A DNA stretch of 64,000 bases from Scleromitrula shiraiana. Its lineage: Eukaryota > Ascomycota > Leotiomycetes > Helotiales > Sclerotiniaceae. The DNA is taken from contig JABELC010000002.1 of assembly GCA_028455995.1 (NCBI GenBank), positions 1,798,001 through 1,862,000 of the forward strand, read 5' to 3'. Below the pieces are notes generated by a model that was not told the origin of the DNA, ran no database searches, and saw nothing but the letters and a program-made list of their open reading frames with translations. The position numbers were made by a program, and so were the translations under genes. Below, piece by piece: positions 10,769 through 22,006 of the stretch; positions within the stretch are counted from its first letter, which is position 1, and every line of letters starts with the position of its first letter.

Positions 10769-13718
10769 AGGTCAAGGATTAAAACTATTTATATTGATCT
10801 TCACATCATAATCAGCCCCTACTCTTACTAGCCCCATCCGTAACATATACATTCCACCCTCGCTCTCCGCAAACAAAACTACAGCTATCCAAGCTCTTAT
10901 GCTGTCATCCGATCAAACCGTTTCAAGCTGTTTTTTTCTTCAGATACTCTGCTACAACAGGAACTGTGACCGAAATTCAAAGTGAAACTAAAGCAAACAT
11001 TTTTAGTCTCTATCTAGAAGCTGTAATAAATATGTACAATGAATGTTATCTAACTCGATGCTAAAAGATCAAGCCTCTTAGTAGTTCAACATTAAGATGG
11101 AAAGGTGGCAAATAAGATAGTACATCTCCTGGTAATACTTCCTCATTCTCATTTACTGCTCTATCGTAATGCTTACAAACGAAACTAAATCTTCGAGACC
11201 TTCCTTACATACCTGCCCGAATTAGCTTCTATGTTTAACGCCGGAAACCAATGTAGAGAATGATTTCACAACTTATATATACATGGGTATCGATCCAGTA
11301 GACACGAATCTAAGTTGAATTCGTATAAGAGAGGCAACTGAAAGCAATATCGATCCCAGGGGATCTGTCGTAATACACACTGAAGGTTTCGCCAAGTAAG
11401 TGGGCTTGTCACTGAATAGAATATATCAAAACTATGAAAGGACATTTTAGATGGCGTCCCTTTGTTGGGCGACCCGATTTATGTGTGTATGCGCATACAC
11501 AGGCGGAGGGTTCTTTCTTGCCAAGCACTGCGAGTACAAACTTTTCGAAGGGAAAAAGTCAATGGTATTGTTTCGGCAGTGAGTAGCTGCAATAGAAACA
11601 TCTCACGGCCCTGGTAAAAATCATAGTACATACTACGAGGTCAAGGGTACTATGTAGTTCACTCGTAATAGGTCTTAGATGTTTAAATGACCTTGAGTAT
11701 TCGGGAGACATGAAGTCAAAGTAAGCGTTGAATCTCACGCTATGATAATAGATACGCCCTACAATAATTTGTTTTTAATGGTCACTAACTTTAAATTTAT
11801 TTAGTAAGAAATTGAAGATGCTGTGTGGCCTGTTGGCTTGAAAAAGAGAGGGACCCTGGACACCTATGATTTTTTTCACCGGATCCTTGCTGCACCCTTC
11901 AAAACTAAAGGCTGAATCCTACACATACTACCCTCGCAACTGTCCCAAAGCAAATGAACTTACACATACCAAGTTCTATCCTGGAATGCGGGAGTAGAAT
12001 GATTCGTTGGCACTTTGGAAGCCAACGCATAGCTCAAGTACGCTGCACTCAAGCTCTTCACCGGGTTCTCGTCGATCTCTGTTTTAATATCTTTATCCTT
12101 GATGATATGACCTGCCCGCAAATTCTCGGCGTTGAAGCCTTTGGGATTTTTCCTGGCAAGCTTCGAATCTCGTAAGCATCAGTAGCCATGTACTCATTGA
12201 TGCGAGTCTTTAGTGTGTGCAAAAGCTTTTACACTAATGCGCCCTATGGAGTATTTGGCGTGCTTGCAAAAGTTCTACTGATTTATTGACGTCTATTTAT
12301 TGTCAATTTAGTCGAATTAGGCGCATCTAGATATGCATACGCCACCCTCCTCACTCTATACTTGTAAATTAAAGCCTCCTAGTGCATTTAAAAACGACCG
12401 AAATATTGGTTTTAATACCATGGCGAACTTTGAACATCTTCCAAAGCGTGAACGGTTACACTGATAACTGATACACTGACAGGGCTGGTACCAGTCCCAC
12501 ACCCCGCCGTTTTGGAAAATTCCCATAAACATCCGACTTCGCAGCAGGTCGCAAGGAAAGCCACTTTCACTTTGGGAATCGAACCCGTATCTAGAAAATG
12601 AACCCGAGCCGGTCCTCTCTATTCAGGAATTTCTGAGACTACTAGTAATAGGGCATTACATTCATATTTTTCATGAGTAATATCTACCGCATGACTTTTT
12701 GGGGGAATTTAGCTACGCATGTATTGTGTAAGAAATTTTACCACCTGTTGGAAAGTATTAATATATTAAATTAAATAGATATAACTTCCCAACCTATGAG
12801 AATCCAACTTGAATAAGAAAAATCTTTGATCTTTTACTATCTTAAGGCGGTGTCTGAGGAGCTGGTAGAGCGGAGTTTTATATTGAGATTGTAAGGAACC
12901 CAACACCTAAAGTTGCTCAGCATGTTGGCGTTCAAGTGGGAAATCAAGGATCCATACCTAGATGATGTTTTCAAGGCCTCTTGAACGACCACTGCACCCA
13001 GTTACGGCCTAGATACCCAATTTATGTATTCTCTCAGCCTTGTAGGGACACTTGCCTAGTAGACTCCACAATTGATCTACCAACACGAGAAAACCAACCC
13101 ATTTGTATCACTTTCTTCAATGATCTGCTAGGGGTACACTAACGAGACTATTGAAGTTTTCAATTTCCTTAATCTGAGCCCCAATTCTATACGTATTCTT
13201 AACGTGAATGTTTATATCTTGTAGCAATCTTGTAATTGATATAGCTTCAGAGATGTCTTCACAGATTCGTTCTATAAAGATGTTCAGAATTAATATGTAC
13301 AGAATATCTAAATGTTCATATTCTCAAGAAATATCACAAGATGGGTTAGTTCGTAGTTCATTCACTGTCCTTCTGCTGAACAATCAGAATATTGTTTGAA
13401 ATTACTCAGTTTAATATTGAAAGTTGACTTATTCTTAATTCTTTAGCTTGATCCCAAACATTTCGAGCATTAGATTGTTCAGCTTAAAATCAGACATTAT
13501 AATACCTTGGTTGTTCAACTGGAAAGCAATGAACGAATTAATACGCACCCTTTTCTAGGCAGGTACAGTTATATCTCGAGACCTTTTATAAGTCCTCTAG
13601 GCACGTACATGATATTGAATTCACCAAATAACAGCAAGATAACGAAGCTGTAGCCTAGATCTGTTGGGTTCTATCATGAGGCGTGATAGAAATTTTATGT
13701 TGGCCGTTGCATCTCTGT
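10769..13718. other. Gene-free stretch of about 3 kb
   Basis: Both strands are full of stops. The small frames at 11954-12175 and 13208-13399 have no protein-like character. Two places look vaguely tRNA-like (about 12571-12583 and 12850-12880), but neither folds as a tRNA. No repeat family was recognised. Confidence 0.5.
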
Positions 13719-13872
13719 ATATATATATACGATCCAAAGAACTCAACTTAAATTTATCTTCAGAACAAAAACCATTCAACACCAAGTCACACACACATCT
13801 AAATACTTCATACCAAATTTAAAATCCGTTCAATCTAGCACAGTCGATACAGAGAATTCAAGTGTTATAGAG
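13719..13872 (+). promoter_or_regulatory. TATA-containing promoter and CA-rich leader
   Basis: A TATATATATATA run at 13719-13729 is followed by about 140 bases of CA-rich, G-poor leader (CACCAAGTCACACACACATC around 13780-13800) leading to the ATG at 13873. This is the usual fungal promoter/leader layout. It is well kept even though the gene it serves looks broken. Confidence 0.5.
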
Positions 13873-15142
13873 ATGGCTCCAAGACTCGCACCAAAACCCA
13901 CAAAACAAATGCTCCAGCAGAAGATGCAACCACCTCGGATTCTTTCCAGCCAACTTTGGGGAGAATAGATATTGGGCTTCCTACTTCAAGTACTTCTAGT
14001 AGACACGCATACATACGAGATTTGAGCGATAAACAGAAAGCCAAACTCCTCGAATTAGGTGATACCTATCCAGACGCAACAAAGAATAAGTGGGCCGATA
14101 TCGCCAACGCAGTGAACGCACTAGAACCAAATACATAGAATTACAGGAGGGGAAACATCCAAAGAACCTACCTTCATCTCGTGCGCAAAAGAGATAATGA
14201 GCGTAAACCTAAAGGTAAAGATAAAGGAGAAGAGAGTTATTTCTCTAAGGAAACCAACCAGGGAAAGGGGAAATTTATCTCGGCAGATTAAGACCAGGAG
14301 ATGGTATCATTGATTTTGCAATACCCAAAGATTGCTTTCTCAGAAATATCCAAACAGTTGTTGAAGTTGCCAGGAATGGAGGGCACAATACCGAGAAGTT
14401 CGGATTCACTGGGCCAATACTGAAAATATTGGGTTTTGCCTCAACTGTTACCGAAAAATTCAAATATTAATGAAAGAGTATATAAGCTATTAAGGAAAAG
14501 GAGGCTGCGTTGGGAGTAAAGACATCGAAGTTGAAGGAAGGGACAAAGACTAACGCTGGGTGGCGGACGGGGCATGAGGTCAGGAAATTTAATATGGAAA
14601 AGCCAAGGACGAATGAGAGAGAAAACAGTGGCACAAGTGGAAGTACGAATCCATTACCTGGGATGGATACGATGAATATTTCGAATTCGACAGCCAACCC
14701 AAGCGTGACAGCCACGGCGGGAGATCACAATACTGGTCATCATCATTATCATCATCATCATCATAATTCATCCTCAAACCCCAATCCTGTTCCTACTCCT
14801 GCACATAACCCACAGTTAAGCGAAAGACAGCGAGAGAAACAACCCGACAAAACCGGAACAGATGAACGGATAACTCAAGCAAAATCTGAAGCAGATTTAT
14901 TGAAGAAGAGGGAAAAAGAAAGGGAAAAAGAAAGGGAAAAAGAAAGAAAAGAGAGAGAGAAGGAAGCGATATTAATAGCTAATATTAGGAACGAGAGTAG
15001 ACATGATGATGATGATGAGGAGAAGAAAAGAAGAAAAAGAAGATCTCAGGCCCCGTCACCATCACCAGAGCCAAAAAAGAATGAGAAAAAGCAAAAGAGG
15101 AACAGAAGTAGAAGTAGACGGGGAGGTGAAAGTTCCGCCTGA
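13873..15142 (+). pseudogene. Broken gene for a Myb/SANT-like, His- and Lys-rich protein
   Basis: Coding-like text runs for 1.27 kb but in several pieces. The ATG at 13873 opens MAPRLAPKPTK, then the good frame shifts by one base in an A-run near 13910. It continues through LSDKQKAKLLELGDTYPDAT and KWADIANAVNALEPNT to an in-frame TAG at 14136-14138, and the same frame goes on (YRRGNIQRTYLHLVRKR) to about 14280. A second shift leads to LRPGDGIIDFAIPKD and so on until the stop at 14469; stops follow until 14487. The last part (14488-15142) has a His run from CAT repeats (14738-14763), a KEREKEREKE tract and an Arg/Ser/Lys-rich basic tail. The TAG could come from CAG by C-to-T change at CpA. A weak intron (GTTACC...AAG, 51 nt) could explain the stops near 14470, but the two frameshifts stay unexplained. 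The KWADIA segment suggests a Myb/SANT-like helix, which is a guess. Confidence 0.5.
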
Positions 15143-15666
15143 TTCAAAGGGTAGGAAAGTTTTATCTCATGTTGTTGCACCCGACTCGAATATTATCCTG
15201 TTTGTCTACGGACACTGTAATATGGCAATAATATTGTTAGATAGGTTAGTTAGTTTACTTGACTGCTATGTAGCAATCAGAGTTTCAACTCGACAGAGGT
15301 TTTTATTTAGGATTTGATTTGGTGCATAGTACTCGTGTGCTATCTACCATACAATTGCAAGTACATATTCCCCATGTTTTCGGATTAACTAGCCTGCCGA
15401 GCCTGCTGGGTACTTACAGCACTATACCTATCCAGACCGCCTGCGGCAGTATTATATAATCTATAGTTTTGTAAACAAAGATACTCGCGCACTCCCCGCG
15501 ACAGCAATCAAAAGTTTTACTGTTAACTCTCGATTCCAAAGTAAGAGGACATTGGCCACAATTGCTACTCCCATTTACAAACTTGCACTGAAAATCAAAA
15601 ATTTGTTATATCAAACTTTCCCAGTACCTAATTTGACGCGCTCGCGTCCTTTTTGTTTTAGTCAAT
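15143..15666. other. Intergenic region upstream of bir1
   Basis: Holds the promoter of the plus-strand BIR gene. No TATA box or clear operator is seen. Open frames on either strand across 15.0-15.3 kb are continuations of repetitive Lys/Asp-coding DNA. Confidence 0.5.
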
Positions 15667-17837
15667 ATGACGATCCAAGATGTTGCCGTTGGCTTTTTTA
15701 CTTTTGAAAGTCGAATGGCTTCTTTCCAAACCGCACAACCTATTATTGGTCGCAGAGCATCTAATACTAGCTCAAGATCACAAAAGACTATGAAATGGCC
15801 ACACAAGTTCTTGCAGGCAGAACAGGTATGAGTTAGTTCCATAATTATGGTCTTGTGCTGACGCGTGTAAAGCTCGCAAAAGCCGGCTTCTTTTTCTATC
15901 CCTCCCAAGCAAATCCAGACAATTGCACTTGCTTCCTCTGCCATAGGTCGATTGACGCGTGGGAAGAGGGCGATGATCCATTGGCGGAGCATTTAAAACA
16001 CTCTCCCGATTGCGGATGGGCAATTGTCACAACCATTGAAACCCAACCTGCGGAGTTGGGTCAAGAATATCCCGGCAGTAAGAAGATGGTTGAGGCCCGA
16101 AAGGCAACATTCGGAGGACAATGGCCTCATGAGTCGAAAAAAGGATGGAAATGTAAAACTAAGCAGGTATGGTTTAAGTTATGTTATGCATTGGAATAAT
16201 TGATATTGACCAACAAATAGTTAGTTGACGCTGGTTGGAAATATACTCCAACAGAGGAATCCGATGATATGGCAACCTGCACTTATTGCTCATTGGCTTT
16301 GGACGGATGGGAACCGACCGATAAGCCTCTTGACGAGCACCGGAATCGATCCCCCCAATGCCCCTTCTTCACCATCCCAAAGCCAAAATCTACTAGGGGC
16401 AGAGCATCAAAAGTATCCAGAATGTCAACACAATCAGTAAATACCACTCTCATGGACGAAGAAGATATGCCTGAATCTGAACCCGAACCCGCACCTAAAC
16501 AGCCTGCCAAAAGAGGTAGAGCACCAAAAGGATCAAGAATGTCTACGCAATCAGTTAATACCAGTATCGTGGAGGAGAGTATACCAGAACAGCCTACCAA
16601 GAAAGGCAGACCGCCAAAAGGTCCCAGAATGTCAACGCAGTCAGTAAATACCAGCATCATGAGTGAAGATGCACCAGAGAAACCTGCCAAAAGAGGTAGA
16701 GTACCAAAAGCGACCAGGATGTCAGTACAATCGGTCAATACCACTATTATGGATGAGAGTGTGTCACAAAAACCCAAAAGACGAGGCAGAGCACCCAAAG
16801 CAACAAGGATATCTACAGAATCAATAGCACCAGCGCTTAAGAGTGCCAAAAGATCTAGAATATCCACGCAAGTCGATGAGCCGGATGCACCAGAATTACC
16901 TACAGAAACCGAACAATCGAATGAACATGAATCGTTTATTGCACCACAATCACCCACAGAACCTGAACCAGCGGTTGAACTTGAAACATATACACAACCC
17001 GATGAATTAGATGAACCTCCAGCCTCAGTGGTACCTGAATCATCACCTGCACCGGGCGATGTATTGGAGGAGCCTGAATCACCTGCACAGATCGAAGCAG
17101 CAGATGAACCTGAATCGACTACACAAGCTATGGCGCTGGATGATCTTGAAATAGCAACAGAAACACCCGAAAAACAAATATCCGGAGTATCTAACCAAAG
17201 CAAGGCAATAGATGTGTCTAAAATGCCAACACATACACAAAAATTGAAAGCATCCAAAAGTTCAAATCGTGGGCAAAAACGAAAAAGTGACGATTTAGAG
17301 GATGAGGAAATCCCAGCCCCAAAAAGAGCCACACGAACTCGAACTTCCAAATTAATTTCTAAAGCATCTGCAGCATCCCTACGCGCACCAACCCCTGAAC
17401 GCATTCCCTCCTTATCACCATCTTCACAATCATCAGATGCGGAAAACCGTCCGCCATCATCAAGACCATCCCTCCAAAAGCTTGCCACACCTCAAACAAT
17501 CAAACGAGTTCCTCCCAATAGTTCACCCTCCAAACGAAATATTATCGCTGGTCCTCAATCCGCTACACCTTGGGAAGAACTCGACCTTGACACCATATTT
17601 ATGAATGGTGATGAAAATGAATTTGAAAGAAGTTTCTTTGGGGCAGCATTAGATAAACTTAAGAACGGAAATTTGAGTAGCCCAGAAAAGAAGATGACAG
17701 TTGAACAATGGATTTACCATAATGCGGAAGTTGCGGAGCAGAAGTTGAAGGAGGAATGTGAGCGCATGGTGGGAATATTTGAAAGGGAAGGCATGAAAGC
17801 TTTAGCTTGCCTGGAGGGTATCCAGGTTGCTCAGTAA
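15667..17837 (+). CDS. bir1: Bir1/survivin-like protein with two BIR domains
   Basis: Chromosomal passenger complex subunit expected at centromeres and spindle midzone with Aurora kinase (Ipl1), INCENP (Sli15) and borealin. Exons: 15667-15825, 15873-16166, 16221-17837 (689 residues); introns of 47 and 54 nt (GTATGA...AAG, GTATGG...TAG). BIR1 spans about residues 15-105, with zinc ligands C73, C76, H93, C100 in CFLC...EEGDDPLAEHLKHSPDC. BIR2 spans about 120-201, with C171, C174, H191, C198 in CTYC...EPTDKPLDEHRNRSPQC. Both keep the LxxAGFFYxP/LVDAGWKYTP core. A linker follows with 30-residue repeats (RMSTQSVNT, KRGRAPK), then an acidic Pro/Glu-rich region, a basic Ser-rich part and a C-terminal helix (MTVEQWIYHNAEVAEQKLKE to EREGMKALACLEGI) like the INCENP/borealin-binding end of fungal Bir1. 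Two tandem N-terminal BIRs plus a long tail is the fungal arrangement; no protease or RING domain is present. Confidence 0.93.
16419..16832 (+). repeat. 90-bp in-frame tandem repeat within bir1
   Basis: The segment coding R-M-S-T-Q-S-V-N-T recurs at 16419, 16536, 16626, 16716 and, degenerate (RISTES), 16806. The last four starts are exactly 90 bases apart; the first gap is 117. Each unit also carries a KRGRxPK block (KKGRPPK in one). The repeat is diverged between units, so it is not a fresh expansion. Confidence 0.9.
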
Positions 17838-18345
17838 AGGATGCGTGACCTTGCATTGAAACGTGCATATGGGAGTTGATTCAGGAGTTTGGATTGTATA
17901 GGATTGCCGATCATCACGAATAGTGGCGGCATTATTGAAGTATCGTTATGACATTATGGACTTGGGAACACCGGCGTTTTTGTTTCTTTTCAATCGTTGT
18001 ATCAATTCTATAGTACAAAAGTACTATATATAACAGAAGTAGAGTTAACAGAGTAGATTATTATGCAACCAAACCAATATCACATTTGACTTGTCTTCGC
18101 ATGTCTTCAAATCTGGAACTGTTCAAGTTTTGAATGTACGTTTGGTCGGTTTACACCCATACCAACAACCATTAATTCAATTGGGCTTGAGAACGTTATT
18201 ATTTGATAGCTCATCTATTTCATCATCCGTAGTTTCAACAGGTATTCGAGAGGAATTGGCTAAAATTCATCCAAATACCCCATATTTGAAATCGACATTA
18301 GAAAATAAATCAGCTGCGACGATTACATCTTTATCAATTCACCAA
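17838..18345. other. Intergenic region between convergent genes
   Basis: Shared 3' region of the plus-strand bir1 gene and the minus-strand gene ending at 18346. It contains a perfect hairpin (18009-18028): arms TATAGTAC and GTACTATA around AAAA. This may be part of 3' processing signals, but fungi do not rely on hairpin terminators, so its role is open. Confidence 0.5.
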
Positions 18346-18381
18346 TCACCTGAGTTCATGCACCTGTCTCCCTCCCTCTAA
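18091..18381 (+). CDS. Small hypothetical frame overlapping a convergent gene
   Basis: A 96-residue plus-strand frame with balanced composition (SGTVQVLNVRLVGLHPYQQP, STGIREELAKIHPNTPYL). It overlaps the 3' end of the minus-strand gene at 18346 by 36 bases. No domain, homologue or splice partner is recognised. It may equally be 3' untranslated sequence of the opposite gene or a gene scrap. Confidence 0.2.
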   Translation: MSSHVFKSGTVQVLNVRLVGLHPYQQPLIQLGLRTLLFDSSSISSSVVSTGIREELAKIHPNTPYLKSTLENKSAATITSLSIHQSPEFMHLSPSL

Positions 18382-19496
18382 CTCCCAAACCGGACTCCTC
18401 TGATCTCCCATCTCCCGTATCTCACTACCCCCCGCCTCAATACTCGTCATACCCTGTCCCCCCAACTCCATCGGCACTTTGGCTATATCATCAGTACCCG
18501 CATTATGCTCATTTGCTGGACTAGCTAGCTCGGGCTTCTTGAAATAACCACTAGCACTTGCTGTCTTGGCTGGTGTCGATTCTGCTTGTCGTTTCCTTCT
18601 TGATCGAATTATGAAGAATGCTAGGAGAGATATAAGAATTACGATTCCAGCGGCTGCAATGCCTATTCCAGCTGCCGCGCCGGAACTCAATCTTGAGGAG
18701 GAAGAGGGGGAAGATGATGCTGTGGATGATGAAGTAGGGCTAGTGTTTGATGAGGAAGTGGATTCTGATGATACTCCAGAAGAACCTGAAGTCGTCGTTA
18801 TGGAAGATAAAGAAGAATCACTCGACGATGCAGTAGTAAATGAGGAATAATATCTTGAAGATGGCGTGGCGATTACGGTCAATGAAGATGGTGCTGGTGC
18901 ATTGAATATATTGTTGCTGAGACCGTTACACTTGGTGTCGGTACAACATACCCATTCGCTGGAGGTATCGTTGTACTGGACACCTATTGAACCGCTGCCG
19001 TTGGTTTCAAGGTCAACTGTAACGGGGGTTAGCTTTAACTGGGATGTGACTGTATGGTGCAGATAACATACATCTGGGCAGTCGCTAAGGGGCACTCACG
19101 ACATTGGGTATTGCATACTGATGCTGTGTAGGTTGGATCATTACAATATCCTAGATAATCTTCAATTGTTATCAGCTACCAGCTTAAGAATTTTCTTTAC
19201 GTATAAACATATATGCTTGAACTTACACTGTGCCTCAACATTCAGATCCTCCGTCGAAGCTTTACATATATTATTCCCCACACAAGTATCAAATTCATAA
19301 CAACATGTTAAAAAGTCCTATATCAGATCAGTCGGTTCACTAAAGATTTTTGACTGTAAATAACAGAACCCAGGCTGACACGACATACGGAAGTACTATT
19401 CACGGTCCCACAAGGGTAAAATCCAATGTTCTCTACCAATGTCTCGACTCCTCCATCGAGGTTTGCGTAGCAGTTTTGTGTAAATTTATCAGACAT
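18346..19496 (-). CDS. Cys-rich, Ser-rich single-pass membrane protein (hypothetical)
   Basis: Four exons on the minus strand: 19389-19496, 19227-19317, 19100-19159, 18346-19049 (320 residues). Introns are 71, 67 and 50 nt (GTATGT...TAG, GTAAGT...AAG, GTGAGT...CAG). The middle intron must use the AAG at 19160-19161: the later TAG would give a TGA. The last intron removes what otherwise looks like a frameshift and joins VCNTQC to LTSQLKL. The N-terminal 130 residues hold paired cysteines (FYPCGTVNSTS, LTCCYEFDTC, WVCCTDTKC). A Ser/Thr-rich stalk (about 140-208) follows, then a membrane helix at about 210-234 (GIGIAAAGIVILISLLAFFI), an RSRRKR stop-transfer and a cytosolic tail. No N-terminal signal peptide is evident, unlike the related-looking product of 1832-2920. 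This architecture is common in uncharacterised fungal plasma-membrane proteins; function unknown. Confidence 0.75.
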
Positions 19497-20367
19497 TATG
19501 CCAATATGTTAGATTGATTATGAGAATTCCGCTAGGCAGGCTTCGATGAGTGAAAACAAAAAGCGCAATCGTAAACGTAAATCGCGAGATAAAAAATGAG
19601 GTGAAGAAATGGATCTTTTTTGCTCTCAACGCGGTGGGTATATTTACATGTGTCGGAAATTAGACGGATGATGGATGCTTCGACCTATGCGAAACGAAGC
19701 TTCTGAACCACAGAACTACCTGTGTTGCTGACATGAATAGCATGGTTCGCAGAACCTCCATAATAATGTTACTTGCCCCTTTTTGGGGACGATCGGTACT
19801 GGAATCAGAATGCAGTGGTATCAGAATGCAGTGAGTGGATACTCATCCACTATTAATCTCGTTCAATAAACTTATCTACCGAAGCCATGCTTGAGGTTTG
19901 CGGGGCTGGAATAATTACCCCCCGTGAAGTCGACAAGAATACCTACTGTATCTTTAGTTTGAAGACGAGCTATTGAAATTCCGAATGTCCATTCAACTAA
20001 GAGATAATCACACATAGATCTTAATATTATAGGCATTTCTATTTGATATAGACAATTAAAATAAATTAGCAGATTTACTTAAAAAGAAATTGTATGTAGT
20101 TTAGATAAACATTATCCAAAAGATATTTCAATATCTATATTCTGAATGGACTTTAGAAAATGGATTAGCTCGAGACGTGGACGTCACTGCAACAGTGTAA
20201 TTCTTTGGGTAGTTTCGATTGGTAAATCATATTATTATATTATGTGTTTGGTATCAAAAGAAACGCTGAATCTTCTCATTATCTCAACAAATATAGAAAG
20301 AAAACGCTGAAATACAACAAAACAAATTGGTTCCGTAAATTTCCCCTCGATCTATCACCTGAGATTC
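19497..20367. other. Intergenic region
   Basis: Promoter side of the 18346-19496 gene and 3' side of the 20368-21717 gene, both on the minus strand. A GGTTCGC word (GCGAACC on the other strand) lies at 19744-19750, about 250 bases upstream of the start at 19496, and a short direct repeat GAATGCAGTG occurs twice at about 19808-19832. No gene is seen. Confidence 0.5.
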
Positions 20368-21717
20368 CTACTCCTCGCCATCACCAAAAAGCTCCTTGAT
20401 ACCATCATATCGACTTTCGAGTACTATCTCCGATCCAACTTTGGTATAGGGTATACCACGATGATCTTCATCCCTCATCAGTACACGTTCGAACTGAATG
20501 TTCCGCTCGCAAGGAACGGTTGTATACAATAAACGTTTGTTTCGTCTATGAACACCTTTTGGTTCCACAATCGCATGCCCATAATCATTCGAGGTCAAGG
20601 CCGCTAAAGCAGTATTCAGTTGGATTTTCTTCCAATACCGAGGGTCGCTGCTGTTATTAGGTTGGAAGACAGCCTTGATATCCTCTCCGAGTGTTATCAT
20701 TCCTTCCAGCTCATTCTCGAAACCATTATAATCTTCGTCGAAAAGCTCAGATTTGCTGTCCTTCTCAATGAGAAATCGGAAGTCTTCGATCAATTCACGA
20801 TCCAGAGTAACTAATGCATTGACGCGTGTTTCCACATTGTCACTGCGTGGCTCATCCATAACAACAGTCAGTCGTTCGAGGCACGGGAACCGAGTTTGCA
20901 ACAAATACCGGAACAACCTTAGACATTGTGCATTGCCAGTATGCTGAATACCTCCACCTCGTATGGCAATGCTTTTAAGATTGTTAAAGATTGGAAACTT
21001 CTCCTGCATGAAGTCCAAACTTTCGTATTCTGTTGGCGGAATGAGTACAACGTCAATCTGAAAATCGATATATCCGCTGAAAACAACGGATTCCTGGTTT
21101 TCTCCAAGATTTGCTGGATGCATTCTGTTAGGATTTTCTTGGAACACACACGTATAGTGGTCAAGGAAGACCTGTCGAGATTCTTGGTTTACAAGTAACA
21201 GTGGATCTAACTGCGACAACCATTCCTCTGTAGAACTGCATTCTCGAAGCCGTAATTTGTTCTTAATCCTTTGCAATGATGCGGTGGGATTAGGTTGAGC
21301 TTCTCCAGCGATATGGTAGCTCTCTTTTTCTTCAATCCACGACAACGACAATACTCGTGGACCAGGGAGAGCGTAAGACCAAATAAGGAGACGAATTTCC
21401 ACGGGAAGTTTTTGGAAACCATGAAATGTGCTGTATGATGCTGGTATCTCTGTCATTTTTATTCTCCTACTGTATGACTCTTCTTCATTGCAACGTCGAA
21501 TCATCTCCCAGTGTTCTATACACTTGATGTTAGTATTAACTCACAATCACTTTGAAACAACGCAAGAAACCTCAATCAAACATAGCTCTCTTATGATAGT
21601 TAGAGCTATTTGGAGCTTGGAATGCTACTTACCAGGATCATATCCATTGCGCATAAGTTTCTTGATGTTCATCTTGCCGCCCAAATCAGACATATGCTCA
21701 GGATTGTTGTTCCTCAT
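20368..21717 (-). CDS. 2EXR-domain protein
   Basis: Two exons, 21633-21717 and 20368-21515 (410 residues), with a 117-nt intron (21516-21632, GTAAGT...TAG, CTAACA branch site). Splicing joins MRNNNPEHMSDLGGKMNIKK...YDP to EHWEMIRRCNEEE in frame, so the start at 21717 is preferred over internal Mets at 21504 and the MTEIP Met. The 2EXR signature lies at about residues 59-84: FHGFQKLPVEIRLLIWSYAL followed by PGPRVL. This domain occurs in large, fast-evolving families in filamentous ascomycetes. The rest has the usual LLLVNQESRQVFL motif, a predicted alpha/beta region (LERLTVVMDEP) and an acidic C-terminus. The molecular role of the family is unknown; it resembles F-box-associated proteins in layout. 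The gene is intact although it sits beside duplicated and RIP-affected DNA. Confidence 0.85.
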
Positions 21718-21764
21718 GATTGATGGAACGAAGAAAGTCTAGATTTGTATCTGTAACTCTCACC

Positions 21765-21955
21765 GAATTGATGACGATGATGATGATATTGATGAAGCAA
21801 TGAAAGGTTTTGTATTGTTGATGTTACGGAAATGGTTTTTTTGGGGAGTAGTCTTAGGTAGTTCTACGGGAGCAAGGAGAGTATTAATAGTATCAATAAA
21901 ATCACTTTTTTATTCACTTAAAATCGAATATTTTTAATATAGAATATGTTTATTA
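21765..21955. repeat. Direct repeat, copy 1
   Basis: Begins GAATTGATGACGATGATGATG and includes GATGTTACGGAAATG, GTCTTAGGTAG, CTACGGGAGCAAG, ATCAATAAAATCACTTTTT and AAATCGAATA. The same words recur in the same order in 22007-22220. It lies directly upstream of the 2EXR gene start at 21717, so it overlaps its promoter. Confidence 0.85.
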
Positions 21956-22006
21956 ATCATATAGAAATTTTATATGAATTGATGACGATGATAATGATAA
22001 TAGTAT

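Noticed and set aside
12560..12600. Possible tRNA on the minus strand (GGGTTCGATTCCC T-loop-like sequence)
   Set aside because: Only three T-stem pairs form, no D-arm or anticodon arm fits at the right distance, and no 7-base acceptor stem exists.
12850..12910. tRNA D-arm-like GAGCTGGTAGAGCGGAG
   Set aside because: No matching acceptor stem, anticodon arm or B-box follows.
16283..17488. A 401-codon open frame antisense to bir1
   Set aside because: It is a shadow of the repetitive Ser/Pro/Glu coding sequence of bir1. It lacks domain content (Ser/Asp/Gly/Leu mixture), while the sense strand has two BIR domains and correct splice sites.
19050..19100. Apparent frameshift in the 18346-19496 gene at a C-run
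   Set aside because: A 50-nt intron with a GTGAGT donor and CAG acceptor (19050-19099) restores the frame, so no mutation is needed.
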